Below, one piece after another: positions 41,376 through 50,149 of a stretch of 64,000 nucleotides of DNA (position 1 is its first letter; each line of letters begins with the position of its first letter). A model generated the notes under the pieces. That model saw only the letters and a list, made by a program, of their open reading frames with translations, ran no database searches and was not told where the DNA came from. The DNA lies in assembly GCF_014268495.2 (NCBI RefSeq), contig NZ_CP077087.1:3537501-3601500 (forward strand), read 5' to 3'. The DNA is from Pseudomonas monsensis. GTDB taxonomy: Bacteria; Pseudomonadota; Gammaproteobacteria; Pseudomonadales; Pseudomonadaceae. The position numbers were made by a program, and so were the translations under genes.

Positions 41376-42701
41376 CTAGCGAATCTGGTGTTTATGCAGC
41401 AGGCGATAAAACGTCGGCCGTGAAACCCCCAGTACCTTGGCCGCAACGCTCAGGTTATCGCTATGCCGGTTCAACACATCGCACAGCGCCTGGCGTTCGG
41501 CGCGAGTCTTGTAATCTTCCAGGGTGCCCATCGGCGTGGCGATCGAGTGCTGGCTGATCAGTCCCAGATCGCGGGCTTCAATCTGCCGGCCTTCAGCGAG
41601 CACCAGACCGCGACGCACGCGGTTGGCCAGTTCCCGCACATTGCCTGGCCAGTCATGCTTGCCCATCGCGATCAACGCATCTTCGCTGAAACTGCGCGGG
41701 CGTCGGCCGGTTTCGTGGCTGTAGAAGTGGGAAAAGTGGTTGGCCAGCATTGACAGATCGCCGTGGCGTTCGCGCAACGGCGCCGTGACCACTTGCAGCA
41801 CGTTGAGGCGGTAATACAGGTCCTCGCGAAAGCGTTTTTTCTCGATAGCGGCTTCGAGATCAACGTGGGTCGCCGCCAACACCCGGACGTCGACCGGGAT
41901 CGGCTGACTGCCGCCCACGCGTTCGATGTGTTTTTCCTGCAGGAAGCGCAACAGATTGGCTTGCAATTCCAGCGGCAGGTCACCGATTTCATCGAGAAAC
42001 AGCGTGCCACCGTTGGCCGCTTCGATGCGCCCGACCTTGCGCTGATGCGCGCCGGTGAAGGCGCCTTTCTCGTGACCGAACAGCTCGGACTGAATCAAGT
42101 GCTCGGGTATCGCCCCGCAGTTGATGGCCACAAACGGTTTGCTGTGACGCTGAGACTGACGGTGCAAGGTGCGCGCGACCAGTTCTTTACCGGTACCGCT
42201 TTCGCCGCGAATCAAGACCGGCGATTCGGTCGGTGCCAGTTTGCTGAGCAACTTGCGCAGCTCGCGGATCGGTTTGCTGTCACCCAGCAATTCGTGTTCG
42301 GGCTGGTCGACATGAATCGTCCCCTGCCCGCGCAAGCGCGCCATGCCGAAGGCGCGGCCAAGAGTGACCTGGACCCGCGACACATCGAACGGCAAGGTGT
42401 GGAAATCGAAGAACCATTCACAAACGAAGTCGCCGACGTTCTGCAGCCGCAAAACTTCCTGATTCAGCACGGCAATCCATTCGGTGCCACTGCGGCTGAT
42501 CAGTTCCTTGACGGCTTCGGGTCGCTCGAGGTGAAAAGGCTGCAAGCGCAGCAAGCCGACATCACAACTGCGGTCGGCAGCATTTTCCAGGGTACAGCTG
42601 TCGACATCCCACCCTACCGCGCGTAAACCGGGCAATAATCGGTGACAGTCGTCGCAAGGATCGACCACCAGTAAACGTCGTAACGCGGGCGCTTCGCTCA
42701 T
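41376..42701 (-). CDS. Sigma54 enhancer-binding regulator with degenerate receiver (VpsR-like)
   Basis: 441 residues. The N-terminal ~120 residues resemble a receiver, but the usual acceptor-Asp region reads CDVGLLRLQPF (46-56), with Arg where Asp is expected. The AAA+ domain is complete: Walker A GESGTGKE (166-173), sigma54-contact GAFTGA (213-218), Walker B FLDEIGD (235-241). A Fis-type HTH ends the protein (LSVAAKVLGVSRPTFYRLL). The layout resembles VpsR, a c-di-GMP-responsive activator. It lies convergent to fapF and is the best candidate activator of the fap sigma54 promoter. Confidence 0.85.
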   Translation of the reverse strand: MSEAPALRRLLVVDPCDDCHRLLPGLRAVGWDVDSCTLENAADRSCDVGLLRLQPFHLERPEAVKELISRSGTEWIAVLNQEVLRLQNVGDFVCEWFFDFHTLPFDVSRVQVTLGRAFGMARLRGQGTIHVDQPEHELLGDSKPIRELRKLLSKLAPTESPVLIRGESGTGKELVARTLHRQSQRHSKPFVAINCGAIPEHLIQSELFGHEKGAFTGAHQRKVGRIEAANGGTLFLDEIGDLPLELQANLLRFLQEKHIERVGGSQPIPVDVRVLAATHVDLEAAIEKKRFREDLYYRLNVLQVVTAPLRERHGDLSMLANHFSHFYSHETGRRPRSFSEDALIAMGKHDWPGNVRELANRVRRGLVLAEGRQIEARDLGLISQHSIATPMGTLEDYKTRAERQALCDVLNRHSDNLSVAAKVLGVSRPTFYRLLHKHQIR

Positions 42702-43056
42702 GACTGTTCCTTGGCGCCAAATTTTAGGAAAAGGTTTTAAAAACAGTCATTTGGCAGACCTGGCTGTAACATTAGCAAGAATTTGACAGGACCTTGTATC
42801 GTTTGCTTATAGGCGTACAAGCGAACTAGTTATAAGCAGCGGCTTTGTTAGTTAGCTATCGACTGATTTGTGCCATGAAGCTTTCATCCAGCTTACAAAA
42901 GCACTCATAAAACCAGCGATATGAAAGAAAGTTGAAATTTCTTTGTGGCATGTGTGACCTGTCAGAGGGTTGCGTGCATCAGTACAAGTAACCAGCCGAA
43001 CGGTAAGCCCAACCGACGGCATATCACTTGATTGGGCACTACAGAGAGAAGACCCC
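42702..43056. other. Divergent control region of the sigma54 regulator
   Basis: 355 AT-rich bases. An inverted repeat TGACTGTT (42701-42708) and AACAGTCA (42742-42749) lies directly before the regulator start and could be an autoregulatory site. No -24/-12 element with GG-N10-GC was found on the minus strand. Nothing else was recognised. Confidence 0.45.
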
Positions 43057-43323
43057 ATGACCGCCCCGCTCCGTATCAACGAAGCTCTTTTGATTGCCAA
43101 CCACGCCTTTAAACCTTTTCAATGCGTGGCCTGGGCTCCACAAGACGGCAATGGCGAACTGAGCCTGACCGTTATCGACCGCACCAACTCGCACATCGGC
43201 CGCAAACAGATTCCGAGCAGCGCCTACTCCGACCCGGCCCAACTCGAGCAACTGCTGCAACAGGCTCGCGCCGAACTGAGCGAAGAAGGTTACATGCTGC
43301 AATCCTGGTCGATGCCACATTGA
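43057..43323 (+). CDS. Small hypothetical protein (88 aa)
   Basis: 88 residues from the ATG at 43057, preceded by AGAGAGAAGACCCC. No signal peptide or membrane segment. The pattern (FQCVAW, then GELSLTVIDRTNSHIGRKQIPSSAYSDPAQLEQLLQQARAEL) suggests a small alpha/beta protein with a basic strand pair and a final amphipathic helix. It recalls the Pseudomonas-specific DUF3509-type proteins, but I cannot confirm that. No operon partner. Confidence 0.65.
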   Translation: MTAPLRINEALLIANHAFKPFQCVAWAPQDGNGELSLTVIDRTNSHIGRKQIPSSAYSDPAQLEQLLQQARAELSEEGYMLQSWSMPH

Positions 43324-43604
43324 TAGCGGGATGATGCGGATAACTTTTCAGTTATCCGCACGCTTCCTGTTAGTTGCCATAGCGATTTAATTTCGCGTAC
43401 GCCTGTACAACTTTTGCAACGGCTTCAAGCGTAACTGCTTGGCATGCTTGCTATTGGTTCAAAAAGACACTGTTCTGGCACAGTGTGACCCTCCACCTGT
43501 TAGTTCTTACAGTTGTACTTCCTGCTGTTCAGGGATTGAATGTTCCGCTCATGCAGTTTGCCGGCCGGCTCGCGGCGTTGGTCAACTCGCAAGGAGAAGC
43601 GTGC

Positions 43605-44894
43605 ATGTCCAGCCTGAACGCCTATGCCCTCCCGACGTTATCGAATAATGCCGGTCAACTCGACAAGACATTCGCTGGCAGCGGTGTCGCTCAGGTGTAC
43701 TTTGCCGGCAGCCTGTCCAGCCTGACACAGGGTGTCGCACTGGATGCCCAAGGCCGAATCCTTGTGGCGGCGAAAGTCGGCATCGCCGAAGGCAGCCGCT
43801 TCGGCCTGGCACGATTGCTCGCCGATGGCTCCGCCGATCTGACCTTCGGTCATCAGGGCAGCGTGATCGACGCGTTTGCCTCAGGCTTCGAAGCCTCCGC
43901 CAGCAAAGTGCAGACGCTGCCTGACGGGCGCATCCTGTTGGCCGGTCTGCATTATGAAAACAGCCATCGCACCTTGCCCGCCCTCGCCTTGTTCGATACC
44001 CACGGTCATCTGCAGCAGTCCTTCGGCGATAACGGCCGGCAAATTGTCCGTCTGCCAGGCGAGTTGTCCATGGGCACCCGCGACAGCTGGCTGCCACCGG
44101 GCGTACCGGGCGCCGAGGCCTGCGACTTCGCGGTCCAGCCAGACGGGCATATCCTGCTGATCGCCAATCATCACTTCGAACTCGCCGACCATGCCGGCAT
44201 ATTGATCCGCCTCAAGCCCGACGGGCGCCTGGACCAGTCGTTCAACGGTCGTGGCTTCGTCATGATCCGGCATCTCTTGCTCAATACCTGGCTCAGTAGC
44301 CTGCTGCTGCAGGACGACGGACGTATCGTGGTCGCCGGCTCCATCGACTTTCCTCAGGAAGGCCTGCTGGCGCGTTACCTGCCCGATGGTCGTCTGGACG
44401 AGCGTTTCGCAGTGGACGGCTTCCTTGCATTCAAGGCCCACGGCAAAAGTGCACTGGTCAGTCAGGTGCTTGAATCCGCCGAAGCGCTGCATTGTTTCGG
44501 CAGCAGCCGCGATCCGATCCGTTGCCTGGCGCTCAGCCTGCACACCAACGGACGCCCCGACCAGCACCACAACGCCGGCTTGCCACAGCTGCTGGAAATC
44601 GGCTCCAGCGGTTGTCAGTGGAGCGCGGCGCAGCGCATGGCCGACGGCCGTCTGATAGCGGTTGGCGCGACCATTGGCGGGTTCGAGGCTGATTTCATCG
44701 TCGCCCGCTACTGCCCTGACGGTCATCTCGATCCGAGTTTCGGTGAAGGTCGCGGCTGGTTGCGCACGCGCCTGGGCCGCAGCCTGGACACCGCCAATTC
44801 GCTGGCCGTGCAGGCGGATGGCGCTCTCCTCGTCGGCGGTTATTCGCTGGATGGCAACTACCGGGCAATGGTTGCGCGATACCTCAATCAGTAA
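43605..44894 (+). CDS. Delta-60 repeat beta-propeller-like protein
   Basis: 429 residues from the ATG at 43605, which has AAGGAGAAGCGTGC before it; a longer frame upstream lacks this. The protein is a series of ~50-60-residue delta-60 repeats, each with a core like LDxxFxGxGV....VALDAQGRILVAAKV....FGLARLLADGS. At least seven are visible (LDKTFAGSG, LTFGHQGS, QQSFGDNGR, LDQSFNGRG, LDERFAVDG, LDPSFGEGR among the joints). No signal peptide. Function unknown. The 281 bp upstream hold no other gene I can support. Confidence 0.8.
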   Translation: MSSLNAYALPTLSNNAGQLDKTFAGSGVAQVYFAGSLSSLTQGVALDAQGRILVAAKVGIAEGSRFGLARLLADGSADLTFGHQGSVIDAFASGFEASASKVQTLPDGRILLAGLHYENSHRTLPALALFDTHGHLQQSFGDNGRQIVRLPGELSMGTRDSWLPPGVPGAEACDFAVQPDGHILLIANHHFELADHAGILIRLKPDGRLDQSFNGRGFVMIRHLLLNTWLSSLLLQDDGRIVVAGSIDFPQEGLLARYLPDGRLDERFAVDGFLAFKAHGKSALVSQVLESAEALHCFGSSRDPIRCLALSLHTNGRPDQHHNAGLPQLLEIGSSGCQWSAAQRMADGRLIAVGATIGGFEADFIVARYCPDGHLDPSFGEGRGWLRTRLGRSLDTANSLAVQADGALLVGGYSLDGNYRAMVARYLNQ

Positions 44895-45005
44895 TGCCCC
44901 CTTCGGCAGCGCCTACGGTATTGAGGAACGTGTTTCGCCATTCACGACTTGAACTTGTCAGACACATCCGGCAACTTGCTCGCTTCTAAATACAAGGAGC
45001 AACCG

Positions 45006-46508
45006 ATGTCCGGTTCAATGGCCCAGGCGTTCGCGCATAATTTTCTCGGGCACTCGCCACGCTGGTATAAGGCGACCATCGTCGGATTCCTGATTCTCAA
45101 CGCCCTCGTGCTGTTCACGGTGGGTCCGGTCGCCGCAGGCTGGTTGCTGGTGATCGAGTTCATCTTCACCCTCGCCATGGCGCTCAAGTGCTATCCGCTG
45201 ATGCCCGGCGGCCTGTTGCTGATCGAAGCGCTGTTGTTGAAGATGACCACCGCGCAGGCGCTTTACGATGAACTGGTGCACAACTTTCCGGTAATCCTGC
45301 TGCTGATGTTCATGGTGGCGGGCATCTACTTTATGAAGGATCTGTTGCTGTTCCTGTTCTCGCGACTGTTGCTCGGCGTGCGCTCGAAAGCGATCCTCGC
45401 GCTGATGTTCTGCTTTTTGTCGGCGTTTCTGTCGGCGTTTCTCGATGCCTTGACCGTGACGGCGGTGATCATCAGCGCCGCAGTGGGCTTTTATTCGGTG
45501 TATCACCGCGTCGCCTCAGGCAATGACCCGCGTCAGGACAGTGAGTTTGGCGACGACCAGAACCTGCCGAAGCTGCATCACGAAGATCTGGAACAGTTTC
45601 GTGCGTTTCTGCGCAGCCTGTTGATGCACGGCGCGGTCGGCACCGCACTGGGCGGCGTGTGCACGCTGGTCGGTGAGCCGCAGAACCTGTTGATCGGCCA
45701 TGAGATGGGCTGGCACTTCGGCGAGTTCTTCCTGAAAGTCGCGCCGGTGTCGCTGCCGGTGCTGGCGGCGGGTCTGGTGACCTGTGTGTTGCTGGAGAAG
45801 CTGCGCTGGTTCGGTTACGGCACGCTGCTGCCTGATAACGTGCGCGCCGTCCTGGCCAACTACGCCGCCGAAGACAACGCCGAGCGCACGGCGCGCCAAC
45901 GCGCTGCACTGTTGGTGCAAGGTGCCGCGGCGCTGATTCTGATCGGTTGTCTGGCGTTTCACGTGGCGGAAGTCGGTCTGATCGGCTTGATGGTGATCGT
46001 GCTGATCACCGCGTTTACCGGGATCACCGACGAGCATCGTCTAGGCAGTGCATTCAAGGACGCGATGCCGTTTACCGCGTTGCTGGTGGTGTTTTTTGCG
46101 GTGGTGGCGGTGATTCACGACCAACAACTGTTCGCACCGCTGATTGAGTGGGTGCTGGCGCTGCCGGCCGATCAGCAACCCGGCATGCTGTTCATTGCCA
46201 ACGGCCTGTTGTCAGCGATCAGTGACAACGTGTTTGTCGCCACCATCTACATCACCGAAGTGAAACAGGCTTTCCTCGCCGGCCACATGAGCCGCGAGCA
46301 TTTCGAGACGCTGGCGATTGCGATCAACACCGGCACCAACTTGCCGAGCGTGGCGACGCCCAATGGCCAGGCGGCGTTCCTGTTCCTGCTGACGTCGGCG
46401 ATTGCACCGCTGGTGCGCCTGTCGTACGGGCGGATGGTGTGGATGGCGTTGCCGTATACCTTCGTGATGGGGCTGCTGGGCTGGTATGCCGTGAGCTACT
46501 GGCTGTAA
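45006..46508 (+). CDS. nhaB: Na+/H+ antiporter NhaB
   Basis: 500 residues from the ATG at 45006, with AAGGAG at 44994-44999. About twelve membrane helices. NhaB landmarks include the start AQAFAHNFLGHSPRWYK, AFLSAFLDALTVTAVIIS, GGVCTLVGEPQNLLIG and the C-terminal DNVFVATIYI...NTGTNLPSVATPNGQAAFLFLLTSAIAPL. NhaB expels Na+ in exchange for H+. Full length. A hairpin terminator follows at once. Confidence 0.94.
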   Translation: MSGSMAQAFAHNFLGHSPRWYKATIVGFLILNALVLFTVGPVAAGWLLVIEFIFTLAMALKCYPLMPGGLLLIEALLLKMTTAQALYDELVHNFPVILLLMFMVAGIYFMKDLLLFLFSRLLLGVRSKAILALMFCFLSAFLSAFLDALTVTAVIISAAVGFYSVYHRVASGNDPRQDSEFGDDQNLPKLHHEDLEQFRAFLRSLLMHGAVGTALGGVCTLVGEPQNLLIGHEMGWHFGEFFLKVAPVSLPVLAAGLVTCVLLEKLRWFGYGTLLPDNVRAVLANYAAEDNAERTARQRAALLVQGAAALILIGCLAFHVAEVGLIGLMVIVLITAFTGITDEHRLGSAFKDAMPFTALLVVFFAVVAVIHDQQLFAPLIEWVLALPADQQPGMLFIANGLLSAISDNVFVATIYITEVKQAFLAGHMSREHFETLAIAINTGTNLPSVATPNGQAAFLFLLTSAIAPLVRLSYGRMVWMALPYTFVMGLLGWYAVSYWL

Positions 46509-46522
46509 TCACAGCGAATAAT

Positions 46523-46558
46523 CTGTAGGAGCGAGCCTGCTCGCTCCTACAGTTGTTT
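46523..46558 (+). terminator. Hairpin terminator after nhaB
   Basis: CTGTAGGAGCGAG-CCTG-CTCGCTCCTACAG (46523-46552) is a perfect 13-bp stem with a 4-base loop followed by TTGTTTTT. The stem sequence is also of REP type. Confidence 0.88.
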
Positions 46559-46568
46559 TTGCGTTTGT

Positions 46569-47378
46569 TCAGCGCGGGAGGATGTATCTCTCGATGGCCT
46601 GCGCCACGCCATCCTCGGTGTTCGGCGCTGTCACCACATCGGCCTGCCGCTTCACCGCTTCTTCCGCCTGCCCCATGGCAATCGACAGTCCGGCACACTG
46701 GAACATCGCCGGGTCGTTACCGCCATCACCAATCGCAGCAGTGTGTTCCAGCGCAATACCAAGATGCGCGGCAATGGTCGCCAGCGCGCTGCCCTTGTTG
46801 GCTTCCAGCGCCGTTACGTCCAGATACACCGGTTGCGAACGGGAGACCTGCGCCATGCCGTTAACCTTCTCCTGCAGACGCGCCTCAAGCTCGATCAGCA
46901 GATCCGTGTTGTGGCTGGTGGCGACAATCTTGTCGATGCGCTCCAGGTACGGCTCGAAACTCTCGACCACCACCGGCGGATAACCGAGGCCGTGTTGTTC
47001 GCGCGGCACCATCGGGCCGTGAGGATCCTTGAGCAGCCAGTCGCCACCGCTGAACACCCAGATTTCCACATCCGGCTGATCGGCGAACGTTGCCAGGGCA
47101 ATCAACGCCGTCGGCGCTGGCAGGTAATGCGCCACCAGCAAGCTGCCGTCAGGATTGACGAGGGTGCCGCCATTAAACGCCGCGGTCGGCAGATCGACGC
47201 CCAAGGCTTCGATCTGCTGCAACATGGCCTTCGGCGGGCGCCCGGTCGCCAGGCTGAACAACACGCCGGCCTCGCGCAACGAGCGCACGGCGTCAATGGT
47301 GCGCTGGCTCAGGCTGTGATCAGGCAGCAACAGCGTGCCATCCATGTCGCTGAGCAAAAAGCGGATCGAGTGACTCAT
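46569..47378 (-). CDS. Cof-type HAD-superfamily phosphatase
   Basis: 269 residues. HAD motif I DMDGTLLLP (residues 11-19), motif II SLATGRPP, motif III lysine in EANKGSALA, motif IV IGDGGNDPAM. The C2-type cap between motifs II and III is that of the Cof/YbiV sugar-phosphate phosphatases. Its start overlaps the zwf stop in ATGA, making it the third gene of gnd-zwf-HAD. A sugar-phosphate substrate of the pentose pathway is plausible but only inferred. Confidence 0.9.
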   Translation of the reverse strand: MSHSIRFLLSDMDGTLLLPDHSLSQRTIDAVRSLREAGVLFSLATGRPPKAMLQQIEALGVDLPTAAFNGGTLVNPDGSLLVAHYLPAPTALIALATFADQPDVEIWVFSGGDWLLKDPHGPMVPREQHGLGYPPVVVESFEPYLERIDKIVATSHNTDLLIELEARLQEKVNGMAQVSRSQPVYLDVTALEANKGSALATIAAHLGIALEHTAAIGDGGNDPAMFQCAGLSIAMGQAEEAVKRQADVVTAPNTEDGVAQAIERYILPR

Positions 47379-48898
47379 CCCAGACCATGCCAGACGCGAC
47401 CATCGCGAGTCAGCAGATCATTGGCGGCTTGCGGGCCATCTTCACCGGCGGCGTAGGTCTGCACGCTCGCGTCCTGCTGCCAGGCGTCGAGGAACGGTTG
47501 CACGGCGCGCCAGCCATTCTCGATGTTGTCGGCACGCTGGAACAGGGTCTGGTCGCCGGTCAGGCAGTCGTAGATCAGCGTCTCGTAACCGGTCGACGGC
47601 TGCATCTCGAAGAAATCCTTGTAGGCGAAGCCCAGTTCGATATTGGCCATGTTCAGCGCGGGTCCCGGGCGTTTGGCCAACAGGTCGAACCACATGCCTT
47701 CGTTGGGCTGGATCTGGATACGCAGGTAGGTCGGCTGCAGTTCGTCGACCTCGGTGTCACGGAACTGCGCGTACGGTGCCGGTTTGAAGCAAATGACGAT
47801 CTCGGTGTCGCGCACGCTCATGCGCTTGCCGGTGCGCAGGTAAAACGGCACGCCGACCCAGCGCCAGTTGTCGATCATGACTTTGAGCGCGACATAGGTT
47901 TCCGTGGTGCTGTCCGGGGCAACGTTGGCTTCCTGGCGATAACCGTTCAACGCCTTGCCGTCGATTTCGCCGGCGCTGTACTGGCCTCGCACCGAATTGG
48001 CTCGCGCCTCGTCGACGGTCCACGGGCGAATCGCCCCGACCACTTTGGCCTTCTCGCCACGCACCGCATCGGCACCGAACGCGGCCGGCGGCTCCATGGC
48101 AACCATCGCCAGCAACTGGAACAGGTGATTGGGCACCATGTCGCGCAGTGCGCCGGTGTGCTCGTAAAAACTGCCACGGGTTTCAACGCCGACGGTTTCG
48201 GCGGCGGTAATCTGCACGTGGTCAATGTAATGGTTGTTCCAGAACGCTTCGAACAAGCTGTTGGAGAACCGGCTGACCAGAATGTTCTGCACGGTTTCCT
48301 TGCCCAGGTAATGGTCGATCCGGTAGATCTGCTTCTCGGACATCACCTTGAGCAAACAGGCGTTCAGCGCTTCGGCGGTTTGCAGGTCGGAGCCGAACGG
48401 CTTCTCGATCACCACCCTTCTGAACGCTTCTGGAGTTTCTTCAAGCAAACCGGCGCTGCCCAGTCGGCGCACCACTTCACTGAAGAAACGCGGCGCGGTG
48501 GCCAGGTAGAACACCGCATTGCCGGTGCCGCTGTCGGCAATTTTCGCCGCCAGCGCGGAATAAGTGCTGTCGTCCAGGAAATCACCCTGGACGTAGCTGA
48601 TACCTTTGGCGAGCTTGGCCCACAAGGCCGGATCCAGCATCTGATCGCCCTTGCCGACCTTCGCCGCCACTTCGGTACGGATGAAGTCTTCGAGCTTTTG
48701 CGCGAAGGCTTCATCGGTAATGGCGTTGTGGTCAACGCCGACGATCCGCAGATTTTCGTCAAGCAAGCCGTCGCGACTGAGGTTGTACAGCGCCGGCATC
48801 AGCAAGCGCTTGACCAGGTCGCCGTGGGCACCGAACAGAAACAGCGTGGTCGGTGGTGCGGGTTCTGCCTTGGATTTTCTGCGGATCGTATGGGTCAT
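47375..48898 (-). CDS. zwf: Glucose-6-phosphate 1-dehydrogenase
   Basis: 507 residues from the ATG at 48898, which overlaps the gnd stop by 4 bp; the longer frame lies in gnd. The NADP loop reads FGAHGDLVKR and the active site DHYLGKETVQN (substrate-binding Lys and catalytic His region). It oxidises glucose-6-phosphate to 6-phosphogluconolactone. It is a zwf paralogue paired with gnd, not the hexR-zwf-pgl-eda copy usual in pseudomonads, so it may supply the decarboxylating branch. Confidence 0.94.
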   Translation of the reverse strand: MTHTIRRKSKAEPAPPTTLFLFGAHGDLVKRLLMPALYNLSRDGLLDENLRIVGVDHNAITDEAFAQKLEDFIRTEVAAKVGKGDQMLDPALWAKLAKGISYVQGDFLDDSTYSALAAKIADSGTGNAVFYLATAPRFFSEVVRRLGSAGLLEETPEAFRRVVIEKPFGSDLQTAEALNACLLKVMSEKQIYRIDHYLGKETVQNILVSRFSNSLFEAFWNNHYIDHVQITAAETVGVETRGSFYEHTGALRDMVPNHLFQLLAMVAMEPPAAFGADAVRGEKAKVVGAIRPWTVDEARANSVRGQYSAGEIDGKALNGYRQEANVAPDSTTETYVALKVMIDNWRWVGVPFYLRTGKRMSVRDTEIVICFKPAPYAQFRDTEVDELQPTYLRIQIQPNEGMWFDLLAKRPGPALNMANIELGFAYKDFFEMQPSTGYETLIYDCLTGDQTLFQRADNIENGWRAVQPFLDAWQQDASVQTYAAGEDGPQAANDLLTRDGRVWHGLG

Positions 48899-49875
48899 TT
48901 CTTCGGTATCTCCACGTGGCCGCCGAAGCCGAAGCGCTGGGCCGAAAGAATCTTGTCGCCAAAAGTGCCCTGGCCGCGTGAGCGGTAGCGCGAGAACAGC
49001 GAGTTGGACAGCACCGGGACCGGCACCGCTTGTTCCATGGCAGCCTCGATGGTCCATTGGCCTTCGCCGCTGTCCGCTACCGAACCGGAGAAGCCGTCAA
49101 GCTTAGGATCGCTTGCCAGCGCATCAGCGGTCAGGTCGAGCAACCACGATGAAACCACGCTGCCACGGCGCCAGACTTCGGCGATGTCGGCCACGTTCAG
49201 ATCGAAACGCTGATCTTCCGGCAGACGTTCGCTGGACTTGGTCTTGAGGATGTCGAAGCCTTCGGCGAAGGCCGCCATCATGCCGTACTCGATACCGTTG
49301 TGGATCATCTTCACGAAATGCCCGGCACCGGCAGGACCGGCGTGGATATAGCCGTGCTCGGCGCGGTGATCCTCGGACTTGCGGTCCTTGGTGCGCGGAA
49401 TGTCGCCCATGCCCGGCGCCAGTGCGGCGAACAGCGGATCGAGACGCTGCACGGTTTCGGCGTCGCCGCCGATCATCATGCAGTAACCGCGTTCCAGGCC
49501 CCAGACGCCGCCGGAGGTGCCGACGTCAATGTAGTGCAGGCCCTTCTCGGCCAAGGCCTTGGCGCGGCGAATGTCATCTTTATAGTTGGTGTTGCCGCCG
49601 TCGATGATGGTGTCGCCGGCTTCGAGCAAAGTGCTCAGGGTGTTGATGGTGTCTTCGGTCGGCGCGCCGGCCGGCAGCATGACCCAGACCGCGCGCGGTT
49701 TGGCCAGGCCGGCAACCAGTGCCGGCAAGTCGGCGACGCCGGTGGAGCCCTCGGCGACCAGGTTGTCGATGAAAGCGGTATTGCGGTCGTAAACAACGGT
49801 GGTGTGACCGTTGAGCATCAGACGCCGCGCAATATTGCCGCCCATGCGGCCCAGTCCAATAATCCCGAGTTGCAT
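48895..49875 (-). CDS. gnd: 6-phosphogluconate dehydrogenase (decarboxylating), YqeC/GntZ type
   Basis: 326 residues, the short form. N-terminal GLGRMGGNIARRLM Rossmann loop (residues 7-20), VDGGNTNYKDD, YIDVGTSGGVWGLERGYCMMIGG and HFVKMIHNGIEYGMM (catalytic Lys and substrate loop). It oxidatively decarboxylates 6-phosphogluconate to ribulose-5-phosphate. First gene of gnd-zwf-HAD, with AAGGAGCATCAGCAC before the start. Short-form enzymes frequently prefer NAD+. Confidence 0.93.
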   Translation of the reverse strand: MQLGIIGLGRMGGNIARRLMLNGHTTVVYDRNTAFIDNLVAEGSTGVADLPALVAGLAKPRAVWVMLPAGAPTEDTINTLSTLLEAGDTIIDGGNTNYKDDIRRAKALAEKGLHYIDVGTSGGVWGLERGYCMMIGGDAETVQRLDPLFAALAPGMGDIPRTKDRKSEDHRAEHGYIHAGPAGAGHFVKMIHNGIEYGMMAAFAEGFDILKTKSSERLPEDQRFDLNVADIAEVWRRGSVVSSWLLDLTADALASDPKLDGFSGSVADSGEGQWTIEAAMEQAVPVPVLSNSLFSRYRSRGQGTFGDKILSAQRFGFGGHVEIPKK

Positions 49876-50149
49876 GTGCTGATGCTCCTTACTACAAATA
49901 AATGTGTGTCATTGGTTATAGCCCAACGCGACTGATGGAGGTTAGTCCAGAGCGTTGCGATGAAGTTTCCGGGCATTGTGCCCGATCCAGACTGATAACG
50001 CCCCGAATCCTGCCGAAGACACACCGACCATGAAAAATAAAAAAGTTCCATTCACAGGCAAAAGAAATCAAAATCGGCGCCGATAGTAAGAGAGCACCTC
50101 GAAACCGGGGGCTACTTACAGTTGAGACACGCCATTTGCGAGGTGAGCA

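Noticed and set aside
42702..43056. A sigma54 promoter for the regulator gene itself
   Set aside because: No GG-N10-GC arrangement was found in the expected place on the minus strand.
47387..48988. A 533-codon open frame on the plus strand opposite zwf
   Set aside because: Shadow of zwf; no ribosome-binding site and no recognisable protein.
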